DNA of 44,373 bases from IMG/VR virus record IMGVR_UViG_3300009164_005105, positions 1 to 44,373 of that record; one strand, written 5' to 3'. How positions within the stretch are numbered: the first letter of the stretch is position 1; every line of letters begins with the position of its first letter. This document shows, in pieces, positions 15,168 to 25,200 of the stretch. Source of the stretch: a virus. The position numbers and the translations under genes are program-made. The notes beneath the pieces were generated by a model. The model had not been told where the DNA came from. It searched no databases and saw nothing but the letters and a program-made list of their open reading frames with translations.

Positions 15168-17093
15168 CTACTTTATCGGACAAGCACCAGTTGCACAATC
15201 TTCAAGGTCTACGGTTCCTTCAAAACTATTTTGAACCAAAGGAATAGTGAAGTCAATCTTTGCTACAAGCTTCTCGTACGCTTCTTTTGTTATTTCCTCG
15301 TATGGAGGGAGTACGAAGTTATGGTCCGAGTGAAGCAAGAATGAAACTGACTTAACGCTCTTGTCGTAATTCTTTGACAACCATGTCTTGATTTCTTCCA
15401 GCTCTTCCTTACGGTAATAGACGGTTACAGATACGGCATTGTCTGCCCAATCTGTCTGCATCTTTTTCACCCATTCAAGCTGTTCAACTGCGGTCATGTC
15501 CTTGGCCAAAATTGAGCCTTCTGGTGACATGCATGGGAAGTCGATGACCTGTCTGGTGTGGTCTTCGCGACCGTCCAAACCGATATCCCACTGAACCTTG
15601 TAGCCACGCTTGCGGCAGGCGTCAATAAGCGGGTCATTGGAGCCAAAACGCACTCTACGGACATAATAAGGGGCGAATGCCGGATGTATGCCCGGCGTTA
15701 CTCCAGGCAGCAGGGAGAGCGTCCCAGAGGGCTGTACGGTGGTCATTCTGATGGACTGCGGGAATCCGTGCTCGGCTGAATACTCAGCGTCAAACTGACG
15801 AAGGTGTTCATATGCCTGAGACAACCAAGAAACTTGTTTTTCTGTTGACTGAAGAACTCCAGTTACGCTCTGTCCAAGACGAGCATTCTGACGCACAATA
15901 TTCGTGGTCTTCTCGTATGGGTAAGCAAGACGCGTTATCTGCTTCTGTGCCATGTAGAGAAGTTTTGATATTGACAAGAACTGCGCCAACGATTCAATAT
16001 TGGGCAAGAATATTGTTGCAAGGTTGCACGACTCTCCGTCAGCAAGAGCAATCTCTGCACATGGATTAAAACCCTCAATAGAATTATCGACACGGCGCTC
16101 GCCAAGGCGACCATAGGTACGGGCGAGCTTTCTGTTCACCAAGCCGTAAGGCTCTCCAGAACCGTCGTAGCCCTTCCACAGTTCAGTGCTCAGTTCATCG
16201 TAACCATCCGCATAGAGCGAGTTGTTGCTGTTTGCTCTCCATGCAGGAACACTTCCTGATGACCAATTCTTTGCACGAAGAAAAAGGACATCATCAGGGT
16301 CACCCATTGCTATTTGCGCGGACCGACGTGACGAGCCGGAAACAACAATGCGACCAATAATGTTGCAAATATCCAAAACATCTACAGACCTAAGCTTCTT
16401 TCCTACACGGTTATCCATTACTTTGCAAATATCAGCAATACCGTCAATCAGCGCACCAGGACCGCTTGCCGTACCACCGAAAGCTTTAAGTGGAGCGCCG
16501 TATTCGCGAATCAAGATTGTTGAGTAAGAAAAGCTTCTCCCCGTATCGAAGTACGACTTAAGAACACTGTGCAAAAGTCTACGCCACCCTTGACGGCTAT
16601 CTGGGACAATGATGTCAGCATCATTAGAACGTTCTTGAGTAATGACTACGCCACCCTTAACTTTTGGCAAGTCGTGAATCTTGGAGCGTTCAACGGAAAA
16701 GCCAACGCCACCGCCAAGCATTAAGTAGTCGAAAAGAAGTTCGAAGTCTTCAACTTTTTCAATATTAGTGAAGTAGCAGTTATTGAGTGAAGCTCCACCA
16801 AACTTAGAAACCATTGGCGTACCGAGTTGCCATAGCGCGCGACCACTCATGGAGCAACGTAAATTAAACATATGGTCAAACAGTTCTTCTGCTTGTTCCT
16901 GCGTATACGGAACACCTATTTCAAGAGCGCCATTGATTACTCTCTGAATTGTTTCAGGCCATGTTTCAATGTTCCCGTTATCTTTCTTGCGACTATATGT
17001 ACGAAGAAAAACAATCTCCCCCATACCGTTAAAGCCCCATGGGGCTTGCTTTACTGCGTAAGCATTAACGAAAGCGTCGTCAATAAATGGCAT
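15168..17093 (-). CDS. nrdJ: Class II (B12-dependent) ribonucleotide reductase
   Basis: Adenosylcobalamin-dependent ribonucleotide reductase makes deoxyribonucleotides for DNA synthesis without a separate small subunit. The active-site residues of the monomeric L. leichmannii type are visible: C106 (SLNNCYF), N343-C345-E347 (FNPCAEI), C356 (ESCNLA) and the C-terminal redox pair C633/C638 (CATGACPIK), with the same internal spacings (C345-C356 and C633-C638) as C408-C419 and C731-C736 there. At 641 residues it is about 100 shorter than that enzyme (739). An AGGA site precedes the ATG. Host-derived cobalamin and a reductant are needed; the thioredoxin encoded at 37.6 kb could supply the latter. 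Confidence 0.93.
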   Translation of the reverse strand: MPFIDDAFVNAYAVKQAPWGFNGMGEIVFLRTYSRKKDNGNIETWPETIQRVINGALEIGVPYTQEQAEELFDHMFNLRCSMSGRALWQLGTPMVSKFGGASLNNCYFTNIEKVEDFELLFDYLMLGGGVGFSVERSKIHDLPKVKGGVVITQERSNDADIIVPDSRQGWRRLLHSVLKSYFDTGRSFSYSTILIREYGAPLKAFGGTASGPGALIDGIADICKVMDNRVGKKLRSVDVLDICNIIGRIVVSGSSRRSAQIAMGDPDDVLFLRAKNWSSGSVPAWRANSNNSLYADGYDELSTELWKGYDGSGEPYGLVNRKLARTYGRLGERRVDNSIEGFNPCAEIALADGESCNLATIFLPNIESLAQFLSISKLLYMAQKQITRLAYPYEKTTNIVRQNARLGQSVTGVLQSTEKQVSWLSQAYEHLRQFDAEYSAEHGFPQSIRMTTVQPSGTLSLLPGVTPGIHPAFAPYYVRRVRFGSNDPLIDACRKRGYKVQWDIGLDGREDHTRQVIDFPCMSPEGSILAKDMTAVEQLEWVKKMQTDWADNAVSVTVYYRKEELEEIKTWLSKNYDKSVKSVSFLLHSDHNFVLPPYEEITKEAYEKLVAKIDFTIPLVQNSFEGTVDLEDCATGACPIK

Positions 17094-17189
17094 CTTAATT
17101 CCTATCGTCTAGTTCATCGTTGATGAGGTGTAGGGATAGAGTGTAGCGCAGGAATGAATAATGAAAAGGTCTAGCGTCGACGTAATTAT

Positions 17190-17519
17190 TTAATCTACGA
17201 GACCTAGCTCTACGGCTTTTTCAAAAGGAATTGTTTTTCCCTTCCTGTGGATAAGTAGTCGCGTTTTTATTCCTGGAGCTATCTCAACTTCGTCAAAAAT
17301 GTCTTCAGTAATTAAGAACGTTGTTTTATCATCAAGCGTTGAATGCGTGTCGTATCCGAATATTATTGTTGGCGGTCCGCTGTCCCCAACACAGTCTCCG
17401 GTTGGATGCCCACACACCGGACACGGGGACCTATCCGCTCTTGTAATTCTTATTCCATCGGAAGAATTCCTGAAAAGATGGTCTTCCTGAAATGATTCAG
17501 TATTATAAAATGCGCTCAT
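17190..17519 (-). CDS. Small zinc-binding hypothetical protein
   Basis: This 109-residue protein has a compact Cys cluster, CPVCGHPTGDC, suited to binding zinc, then an alpha/beta-looking C-terminal half (TFLITEDIFDEVEIAPGIKT). I recall the CPVCGHPTGDC motif in actinobacteriophage hypothetical proteins but know no function. No ribosome-binding site precedes the ATG; a TATACA hexamer ends seven bases before it, so a leaderless transcript is possible. Confidence 0.7.
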   Translation of the reverse strand: MSAFYNTESFQEDHLFRNSSDGIRITRADRSPCPVCGHPTGDCVGDSGPPTIIFGYDTHSTLDDKTTFLITEDIFDEVEIAPGIKTRLLIHRKGKTIPFEKAVELGLVD

Positions 17520-17533
17520 AATTAAGTGTATAT

Positions 17534-18166
17534 TTAAAATTCTTGCATAAGGAAACCTAGGGATGCGATTTCCTGCCTCATGTCAGTCAGTACAGCCGGA
17601 TTAGCCACTTCCTCCACGTCTTCAAACATGACGTTTTTAAGCATTGTTGGGTATTTTGTCTGTTTTATGTAGTTCTCGGCTATTTCTGGATATACGAGAA
17701 CTTCGTTCCACGTGACCTTCCTCCCAAGACCAACCTTGTAAGGGGCTGCAACCATGGATATCGGCAGTACGTTGCCATCCTCGTCTGAGCCAACATGACT
17801 GACGGTTATGCATTCGTATACAGGCAGTGCGGCGTCGGCAAAAGCCACAGAGAGGTCCATTCCCTTGGTTTTCTCGTTATCTAGCGAGCAGTACCCTTCA
17901 GAAACCATAGTAATGGCCGTTGACCACCAGTATTTGCGTAGAATTAAACAAAGACTTCTGGCTTGAATAAATCGTTCTTCAGGGCTTTTCTTGGACAGGG
18001 CCTCGCCCATTTGACAAATAGCCCTTAAATACGAGTCGTCCCAGGACATAAAGTGCATAGAAACGTCTTCGCCCAGACCAAATTCAGAAATTGCCAAATC
18101 CTTTGCCATTTGGGCAGAGGTGAGAGCAAGTGCCATTTTACTAATATCATTTACATGCTCTTCCAT
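17534..18166 (-). CDS. Hypothetical protein, 210 aa
   Basis: No family is recognised. The N-terminal half is helical (ISKMALALTSAQMAKDLAI, then ARSLCLILRKYWWSTAITMV), and the middle has an acidic loop (SHVGSDEDGNVLP). There is no membrane or signal segment. It is the first gene of the minus-strand block. TAGTAT at 18173-18178 (minus sense) ends six bases before its ATG with no proper ribosome-binding site, matching the leaderless pattern seen at several other first genes here. Confidence 0.65.
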   Translation of the reverse strand: MEEHVNDISKMALALTSAQMAKDLAISEFGLGEDVSMHFMSWDDSYLRAICQMGEALSKKSPEERFIQARSLCLILRKYWWSTAITMVSEGYCSLDNEKTKGMDLSVAFADAALPVYECITVSHVGSDEDGNVLPISMVAAPYKVGLGRKVTWNEVLVYPEIAENYIKQTKYPTMLKNVMFEDVEEVANPAVLTDMRQEIASLGFLMQEF

Positions 18167-18172
18167 CCCTAG

Positions 18173-18178
18173 ATACTA
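18173..18178 (-). promoter_or_regulatory. Putative -10 element, leaderless start of the minus block
   Basis: On the minus strand TAGTAT is followed by six bases (CTAGGG) and the ATG of the 210-residue protein. Transcription would start at or next to the A of the ATG. Confidence 0.4.
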
Positions 18179-18255
18179 AGCAATGCATGCACTTCAGGCC
18201 GTAAAGAGTTATTGGTTCCGCCATGACGACATACCGGTGTATTAGAGTATTCCCC

Positions 18256-18594
18256 ATGGCTCAGAAAAAAACCACACAGAAAACATCCCCAAAGAAGCAG
18301 GTCGCCAAAAAGGCAACAACTTCAAAAAAGGCTGCTCCAAAAAAGAGTTCCCCTAAACCAGCTCCGGCGAAAAAAGCTGCCGCTGCTAAGACCGCTCCTA
18401 AAAAGAAATCAGCCACAGCGATTGCTGTTGAGTTTGACGACGAATTAATTACTTTGGCAGACCCTGTTAAAGAAGAAGTAGTTCGAATCTTTTTTGACGA
18501 GGTTGACGATGTAGTTGAGAAAATTAACGTCACATTTGCTTCTGAAGTAAAAAAGAAGAAAAGCTGGATTCGTAAGATTCTTCGCCTCAAATAA
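18256..18594 (+). CDS. Lysine-rich histone H1-like protein
   Basis: With ATG 18256 the product is 112 residues. The first 55 are nearly all Lys, Ala, Pro, Ser and Thr (KKAAPKKSSPKPAPAKKAAA), like the tail of histone H1 and of bacterial Hc1/AlgP-type proteins, and should be disordered and bind DNA. Residues 60-95 are acidic and probably folded (DPVKEEVVRIFFDEVDDVV), and the end (KKKKSWIRKILRLK) is a basic amphipathic helix. It may compact phage DNA or cover host DNA. The upstream ATG 18223 would add 11 residues and is less likely. Confidence 0.7.
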   Translation: MAQKKTTQKTSPKKQVAKKATTSKKAAPKKSSPKPAPAKKAAAAKTAPKKKSATAIAVEFDDELITLADPVKEEVVRIFFDEVDDVVEKINVTFASEVKKKKSWIRKILRLK

Positions 18595-18611
18595 GCATTG
18601 ACTTATTGATG

Positions 18612-18617
18612 TATTGT
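18612..18617 (+). promoter_or_regulatory. Putative -10 element, leaderless start
   Basis: TATTGT is followed by six bases (GGTTAA) and the ATG at 18624; no ribosome-binding site fits in between. No convincing -35 element at standard spacing. Confidence 0.4.
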
Positions 18618-18623
18618 GGTTAA

Positions 18624-19034
18624 ATGACCACCGACCACAGACGTGCTCCCCGTAGGGAGATAATTGAAATATCGAAGACCGGCAGATGGGGTCATTTTGT
18701 TTATCTTCATAGACTTTCTTGCGGTCATGTTGAGTCTCGTAAAAGAGCAGCAACAACAAAAGTTTTAGCTTGTGCATGGTGCCTACGCGCAAGCGAAAAA
18801 GACACAGAGTTAAAAGCTTTAGCAAATACAAAGATTCCTAGATATTACGAATCAACATTGATTGACGAAGAATTACACATAGAACAAACACGTGCTTCTA
18901 TAGCAGCAAAGTTCAACATATCACAAGACGCCGTAGACATAAAAGCTCAAGACATTGATGGTCAACTTGTTATACGCAGCGCAACGATATATCTTTCTTC
19001 AATCGACGTAGCAAGACTGTCTGACGCAAGATAG
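18624..19034 (+). CDS. Hypothetical protein with CxH/CxxC zinc knuckle
   Basis: A 136-residue protein whose N-terminal half has HRLSCGHVESRK and LACAWCLRA, a C-x-H...C-x2-C arrangement likely to bind one zinc ion. The second half (TRASIAAKFNISQDAVDIKA) contains a helix-turn-helix-like stretch and ends in predicted strands. It could be a small DNA-binding protein of the early region. It appears to be leaderless, and the whiB-like gene follows 32 bases later. Confidence 0.65.
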   Translation: MTTDHRRAPRREIIEISKTGRWGHFVYLHRLSCGHVESRKRAATTKVLACAWCLRASEKDTELKALANTKIPRYYESTLIDEELHIEQTRASIAAKFNISQDAVDIKAQDIDGQLVIRSATIYLSSIDVARLSDAR

Positions 19035-19066
19035 TATTCTTCGTTAACTACTTGAACGGGGAAAAG

Positions 19067-19381
19067 ATGCAAAGAGTTGACACACCACCAAGAGATGGTG
19101 ATTGCAAAGGTCTTAACCCAAACATCTGGTATCCACACGCTGATAAAACTCAGCCAGGAAATTTTTCTGATAACTACAGAAAAGCCAGAATGAATACCGG
19201 TATTGCTTTACAAATATGTTCCGACTGTCACGTTAAGGAAGAATGTCTTTCATACGGCCTGTATCATGAGCACTTCGGGATATGGGGCGGGATGACTGAA
19301 CGTGAAAGACAAACAATGCGTCGGCGCTTAAATATTTTCGTAGTACCGCGAGAACCAATCAACATTCTTTTGCCAAACTAA
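19067..19381 (+). CDS. WhiB-family transcriptional regulator
   Basis: WhiB proteins carry a [4Fe-4S] cluster and bind the principal sigma factor; they occur in Actinobacteria and their phages. This 104-residue protein has the four cluster cysteines C13, C51, C54 and C60 (CSDCHVKEEC) and the G-[I/V]-W-G-G turn (GIWGGMTERER) followed by a basic tail. ATG 19067 follows GGGG with suitable spacing; TTG 19052 in the same frame is an unlikely alternative. It probably redirects host transcription or blocks a host WhiB function. It is the clearest indicator that the host is an actinobacterium. Confidence 0.93.
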   Translation: MQRVDTPPRDGDCKGLNPNIWYPHADKTQPGNFSDNYRKARMNTGIALQICSDCHVKEECLSYGLYHEHFGIWGGMTERERQTMRRRLNIFVVPREPINILLPN

Positions 19382-19399
19382 CCACGACAGGCCTGCTAA

Positions 19400-21223
19400 A
19401 TGTCAGTAATCGCATCTCAGATAACAGAAAATTTTTTACAGCGGCTTGAGGGTGTTCGCAAGACTGGTTCAGGCTGGCAGGCTAGATGCCCGTGCAGAAA
19501 CGACGACTCAAACCCTTCACTCTCCGTTGGGCAAGGGGATGATGGACGAGTACTGGTCACTTGCCATCGTGGTCAATCTTGTGACGTAGAAGCAATATGT
19601 GCGTCTGTTGGACTACATGTGTCTGACTTAATGCCAGGAGACGATACTCTTTCTTCTGCTAAAAGTTTTCTTACTGAGAAACCTTTAAAGATTAACAAGC
19701 CAGCACAGGCACCAAAGCAAGCATTGAAAACAACGCTGGTAGATACGTACAACTATGTTGATGCTGACGGAAACGTTTTATTTCAGAAACTTCGCTACAT
19801 AGACGAAGAAGGAAAAAAAACATTTCGCCAACGCAAACCGGATGGAAACGGTGGGTGGGAATACAGTCTCGGTGAGATACCGAAAGTTCTCTACAATCTT
19901 CCCTTAGTTCTGGCAGCCAAACAAGAGGGAATTCCCATTTGGTTGGTAGAAGGTGAAAAGGACGCGAATACGCTTGCCTCACTTGGAGAGATAGCAACAA
20001 CAATGCCTGGCGGTGCGGGCAAGTGGCTCGACATTCATACCGAGGCTTTGTCTGGTGCTGTAATTGAAATAATTGCAGACCATGATGAAGTAGGTATTGC
20101 TCACGCTAAGAAAGTATTTGAAACATTAATTGACGCTGGGTGTGATGCACAGATTTGGATGTGTCCAGAAGCAAAAGACATATCCGACCACATTGGTGCT
20201 GGTGGAGAACTTGATGAACTCATTGCTATTGAGGAATACAGATTTACAGAGCAAGAGAATGTTGGGATTCAAGAATCCACAAATAATCAACTAGTTGAAG
20301 AAGATGAAGAACAAGAGTCGCTTGAAGAAATGGCTCTAGCCAAACTACAAGACTTGCTTGACAGAAAAGACATAAGCCCTCTTCAAAAGATTGCAAAAAG
20401 CAATTTAATTATTGCTACTGCCAGTATGACTAGGGCGGTAGATACTGGAAGACTCGTTCAGTGGAACGACTTCCTGGGTGAATCGGATGACGAATCCTAC
20501 GAATGGGTTATCCCTGGTTTGCTAGAAAAGTCAGAGCGTGTAATCGTCGTAGCAGCCGAAGGTGTTGGCAAGACAATGCTTGCTAGACAGGTTGCTATTC
20601 TTTCTTCGTGCGGGATTCATCCCCTTTCGTTGCAGCCAATGCCGAGGGTTAGGACATTAACTGTCGACCTTGAAAACCCAGAAAAGATTATTAGACGAAC
20701 CTCTCGTGCTATTGCCAAAGACGCAATGGCGTATTCAAGGACCGACAGGTTTGACGCCTACGTATTAACAAAACCGTCCGGCATGGACCTAATGAAAGCC
20801 TCAGACAGAGCAGTACTGGAGCAGGCTATTGAAGACGTGAAGCCACAAATACTGTTGATAGGACCTCTTTATAAAGCGTTCCTTGACCCAGGTGGCAGAA
20901 CTTCAGAATCAGTAGCTCTAGAAGTAGCCAAGTATCTTGACACTATTCGTGTCGTGTATGGCTGTGCTCTATGGATTGAGCATCACGCCCCACTGGGCTC
21001 AAGCATGACGTCAAGAGAATTGCGACCATTTGGTTCAGCGGTATGGTCGAGGTGGCCAGAGTTCGGTATCTCCCTCACTCCCGACCCAACGGCTCTAGGT
21101 GAGTATGTGTACGATGTGAAACACTTCAGAGGTGCACGCGATGAGAGGCATTGGCCTACTAAAATGAGACGTGGGAAAAGATTCCCGTTTGAGGTAATTG
21201 AGTGGAACCACGTATCTAAATGA
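19400..21223 (+). CDS. Primase-helicase fusion
   Basis: A 607-residue replication protein. Residues 26-62 form a primase-type zinc site (C30, C32, C55 or H56, C61). A TOPRIM domain follows, with E184 in WLVEGEKDA and D227-x-D229 in IIADHDEVG. After a Glu-rich linker (300-310) comes a RecA-like ATPase with Walker A AAEGVGKT at 385-392 and Walker B-like region QILLIGPLYKA. It resembles phage primases fused to RepA/AAA_25-type helicase domains, so one chain may unwind DNA and make primers at the fork. It is followed, with a four-base overlap, by an HTH gene. Confidence 0.88.
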   Translation: MSVIASQITENFLQRLEGVRKTGSGWQARCPCRNDDSNPSLSVGQGDDGRVLVTCHRGQSCDVEAICASVGLHVSDLMPGDDTLSSAKSFLTEKPLKINKPAQAPKQALKTTLVDTYNYVDADGNVLFQKLRYIDEEGKKTFRQRKPDGNGGWEYSLGEIPKVLYNLPLVLAAKQEGIPIWLVEGEKDANTLASLGEIATTMPGGAGKWLDIHTEALSGAVIEIIADHDEVGIAHAKKVFETLIDAGCDAQIWMCPEAKDISDHIGAGGELDELIAIEEYRFTEQENVGIQESTNNQLVEEDEEQESLEEMALAKLQDLLDRKDISPLQKIAKSNLIIATASMTRAVDTGRLVQWNDFLGESDDESYEWVIPGLLEKSERVIVVAAEGVGKTMLARQVAILSSCGIHPLSLQPMPRVRTLTVDLENPEKIIRRTSRAIAKDAMAYSRTDRFDAYVLTKPSGMDLMKASDRAVLEQAIEDVKPQILLIGPLYKAFLDPGGRTSESVALEVAKYLDTIRVVYGCALWIEHHAPLGSSMTSRELRPFGSAVWSRWPEFGISLTPDPTALGEYVYDVKHFRGARDERHWPTKMRRGKRFPFEVIEWNHVSK

Positions 21224-21840
21224 GTGACGACAAAGCAAAGCCGATAACAACCAAAGAGTTTTTAAGCGAACGAGACATGCGCATATTTAAGATGCGTCAA
21301 GCTGGTACATCCGTAAACGAGATAGCTAGAAGATTTGGCGTTTCAACGTCATCTGTCTCTCGCTCTATTCAGCGTCAACTTGAGAAGATGAACAGAGAGG
21401 CAATACTTGCCTACCCCGAGGTCTTGAGAATGGAGCTGGAGCGCCTAGACAACCTACAGCAGGCTATTTGGCCACTAACCCAGCATAGGCGCGTAGTCAC
21501 AGACGATGGCACGGAAATACAGGTAGAGCCAGACCTTAAGGCAATTCAGCAAGTCTTGTCAATCATGGACCGCAGAACAAAACTGCTGGGAATGGAACAT
21601 ACGAACATTAACGTCCAGATGGATGTAAATGGTTCACAGACCGTTAGGGCTACCATTGCCGGTCAACCTGGCGTTACGAAGCCACTAACTGGAGTAGACT
21701 CGGAATCTGAATCCAAGAAGCTTTTGGAGCTTATGGCTATTTCTGGTGTTTTGCCAGAAAGTACCGTTCGCTTGCTTATGGGTGACAAGGATTCTGACAT
21801 CATCGATGCTGAAGTGATAGAAGAGGAAAAAAATGAGTGA
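21220..21840 (+). CDS. Helix-turn-helix protein, possible small terminase or regulator
   Basis: The 206-residue product has an N-terminal HTH: IFKMRQAGTSVNEIARRFGVSTSSVSRSIQRQL (residues about 22-55; shown here in two parts, MRQAGTSVNEIARRFGV and STSSVSRSIQ). The centre is helical (VLRMELERLDNLQQAIW), and the rest looks disordered until an acidic end. HTH plus helical oligomerisation regions are seen in small terminase subunits, but the position after primase and the absence of a large terminase nearby leave a regulator or replication factor equally likely. Overlaps the next gene by eight bases. Confidence 0.6.
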   Translation: MSDDKAKPITTKEFLSERDMRIFKMRQAGTSVNEIARRFGVSTSSVSRSIQRQLEKMNREAILAYPEVLRMELERLDNLQQAIWPLTQHRRVVTDDGTEIQVEPDLKAIQQVLSIMDRRTKLLGMEHTNINVQMDVNGSQTVRATIAGQPGVTKPLTGVDSESESKKLLELMAISGVLPESTVRLLMGDKDSDIIDAEVIEEEKNE

Positions 21841-22156
21841 CATAGAAGAGCCAACTAATTCAAACATTAGGGCCGCAATGGATAAAGTTGCTGAAAATAT
21901 CGACATGTCTGTGGCTCCGATTGTAAAAAACGACGATGGTCCGGCAGATAAGCAAATACTTATACGCACGACAGACTACGAACGTGACCGGTGGAAAGAT
22001 GCATCCTTAAAAGAACAGTTGACAGTTTCTGCGTGGATTAGAAAAACCCTCAACACTGAAGCCAAGAATATTCTTGAATGTAGTCACCCCGTAGAGTTCG
22101 TTAAATACTATCCGTGGGCTAGGACTTGCATGAAGTGTGGACAACGCCTCCCATAG
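21833..22156 (+). CDS. Ribbon-helix-helix-like protein with C-terminal zinc motif
   Basis: A 107-residue protein. The centre (ILIRTTDYERDRWKDASL, then LTVSAWIRKTLN) resembles a ribbon-helix-helix DNA-binding unit, in which the strand pairs into DNA and the 'S-x-W-I-R-x-x-L' helix packs behind it. The C-terminus has CSHPVEFVKYYPWARTCMKC, a C-x-H...C-x2-C likely zinc site. AGAGGAAA precedes the ATG. It may regulate the giant gene that follows after 49 bases. Confidence 0.6.
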   Translation: MSDIEEPTNSNIRAAMDKVAENIDMSVAPIVKNDDGPADKQILIRTTDYERDRWKDASLKEQLTVSAWIRKTLNTEAKNILECSHPVEFVKYYPWARTCMKCGQRLP

Positions 22157-22188
22157 CTTATTTATCTGTGTTTTAGCGCTGAAAGCAG

Positions 22189-22205
22189 TGCTATTATTGC
22201 TTTGA
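22189..22205 (+). promoter_or_regulatory. Extended -10 promoter for the giant gene, leaderless
   Basis: TG-C-TATTAT (22189-22197) is an extended -10 sequence; eight bases later comes the ATG at 22206. There is no ribosome-binding site, so the 12.7-kb message probably starts at or very near its first codon. Confidence 0.5.
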
Positions 22206-25200
22206 ATGTCTGTCGATGATAATGAGTTCCTTATTCCCATAGAGGAATCCCGTAGAGCGCGCCCTGCCTCAGTAGAGCAGAAAGCGCTTGGAAATAGACT
22301 CGCCCGATTAGTCGGTAGCCGACTAGTGGATAGGCCAAGCATTGGCGAAGGAAGACGCCGCCGTGGCGGGATGGACATTGATGCACCGACGGGCGGAGTT
22401 CGTGGCTACAGAAAACCCACCCTCAGCAACTTTGACCCCGACAATGACGGCTGGGTAGACGAAGGCTCAACTAATCCACGTTTTATTGGCATAGATTCGC
22501 CCACAAGAGGCACTGAGACAGCCAGAAGAATGTCTTCGGGCGCTAACGAGGACTACAGAGGCCAGCATGGAGCTCCAGAAAGAGGCGCAGGCGCTCCCCT
22601 ACATGACATGTTGGCAGATGGTGGAGTTTATCCAGAGGACGTCTATTCTGCCGATGCAATACGTTTTTATGGTGTCGGGGATGACCAGCTTGACCCAATA
22701 GCCGCCAGCCTGATTAAGCAATACAAAGGCAAGCCAAATGCCGAGGTGACTATTTATCGTGCGGTGCCTCTTTCAAACAGTAAAAAGATAGAAAAACTAG
22801 AAAAACAACTCGCCAGATATATGGCGCGTGGCAAACTTCCAGAAGGAACCAGCAGAAGTATCGAACCTAGCGATTGGTCTCAGGGTGTTCGAGACGAAAT
22901 AGAGAGACTAAAGAATCTTCCACCAGACGACATGAAGATAACCCCCGGTGACTGGGTTACCCCAATTCGAGAGTACGCAGTTATGCACGGCGATGGAGCA
23001 CTGCGTGGCGAATATCAAATCATAAAGAAGCGAGTCAAGGCTAAGGATATTTATACAGCCGGCGACTCTTGGCTTGAATGGGGCTACGACCCAGAAGTAA
23101 CCAAAAAACTTTCTAGTGGTACCGAAATAAATAATGCCGATATATCCGCAGCTTATACGCAGGAAATATTTGGGAAACTAAGAGCCTTGAAAGAACGACT
23201 CGGTTACGGCACGAACTTTGAAGAAAAAGTAAGCAAAGAAAAACTCGATACAAGAATAAAAGAAACAGCAGAGTCCGCCAAGCGTCAAATTGACTATTAC
23301 TTTAAAAAAGATACAATTCTTCCGCAAGAGGCTATTGATTACATAAACGAAGTAGTAGCAGAAGGAAAGTTTTTTACTTCGGAGATGACCGGCAGGGATG
23401 CCGAGGCAGCGTTTTTCCCCATACAAGCAAGACTTCGTGAGTCTGGAGTATGGGCAAAAGGAGACCCTATTCCTCCGAGCGTAGCATTAGAAATATCAAG
23501 ACAGATACATATCGCTAGGGGCGATACTGAAATGGTTGCAAAAATTGACGAGTTTAAAACTTATCTAAAAACAGCCACCCCAGAACAGTTGAATGCAGAC
23601 ATGAGGAAGGCGTCTGAAGCGTATGGTAAATCTATCGACACACGGGTGCTCGTAAGGACAAGAAGCATTGCCTCGTTTATTAAGGGCAATCGCACCATAC
23701 TCACTCAACATGACAAAGAAGAAAGAGAAGCAGCTGATATTGAGTCTATGAACCTAATAGGCGATGCTATTACTACCAGTGCCAGACGAAAGGTTGAAGG
23801 CAATCTATTAGGTTTACCGTTTGAAGAAGGGGTGGAAGACCCTCCAGAAGTAAGAGAACTTAGACCATCATCGGGCTATGTTACTACTTCAAAAACAGCA
23901 TTAGCACGAGAAGAAAAGTTTAAAAAAATATACGGAGACGACATTAAACTTATGTACGAAGGTCCTGCAGGAGCAGCACTAGAGGCTTCGCAGAACAGAA
24001 CACAAAAGTACGGCGATTCACATTTTGTGCTACGACCAGAAGTTGCAGAGCGCACTAGGGTTTTTGATGCAGACACAGTTGATATGTCAATGAAAGACAA
24101 TGCGCCTCTTCAACTCAGTTCACTGGGTGAAGATGGAGTGTTTCTTAGTAGTTTTAGTCCACTTGGCATACTTTATGACTACAAGACTGGCGACACTTAC
24201 CCAACACCATCCGGAGCATTTGAGGCTAGTTCCGACAATGGCATATCAGCAAGTTACAAAGAAGCATTAGTTCTTGGAAGATTCAAGCCTGAAGAAGTTC
24301 AAGCAATAATTGCTACACCAAAAGAGTTTAGAAAAGAGTTGGGAGAACTTAGCAAGGACTACAACGAGAATAACGAAAGCAATGTGAGTCTCCTGATTGA
24401 TATGGCGCAATCACGTGATGAACTAATGCGAGAGTATGGCATAGAGGTAGTTCCTAACATTAGGGGCGGAGTATTTAAAACTGACGATGTTGAGATGTTT
24501 AACCCAGCAATGACAGATGTGTGGTTTGACAAAAACTTCGGGGATAAGGGGTTGTCTAAAGAAGAAATAATCCCAGATAAATCAACTACGCCATATGAAG
24601 CATGGCTAAGAGTTCTGGTCAAGTCCGAAAAACTCCCTGTTATATTTGAATACCGTGGTCCTAGTGGCAAGAGCGAAGAAGATAAAGATGTTTGGAAGAG
24701 AGATGTGCTCAAGGAAGAACTTGCCAGGGTTCTGTCAGTTAAAACCTCACGGGCTCCTGAAGTTGACGATTCTCAAGCATTTAACCAGCTTGAGGAACAG
24801 ATGGGAGACCGCCTATCTAGCGGCAAGGCTCCACGATATCCACGCGAACCAACGCTTGGAGCTTTCCTTGGTGAAGCAGATTCATACTTTGGCGACTCTA
24901 ATTCATGGGAAGAGTTCAAGAAGAAATACAACGATGCCGAAATTGTATTTCTCGACTATGAGACAACCGGCCTGAATTTTGACGAGTTTGGTAAAGCCAC
25001 AACCAACGGAAAACCAACACAAATTGGCCTAGTTCGCATGAAAAATGGGGAAGAAATAGGCAGATTAAATCTGTTTATGAACCCAGAAGAACCACTAGGA
25101 GAATGGTCTTTAGCAAATCTTAAAGACGCAGACGGTAATCCGATTACCAATGAATGGCTTGCCACGCAAATGCCCATGGCTGAAGCGCATAGACAGGTTG

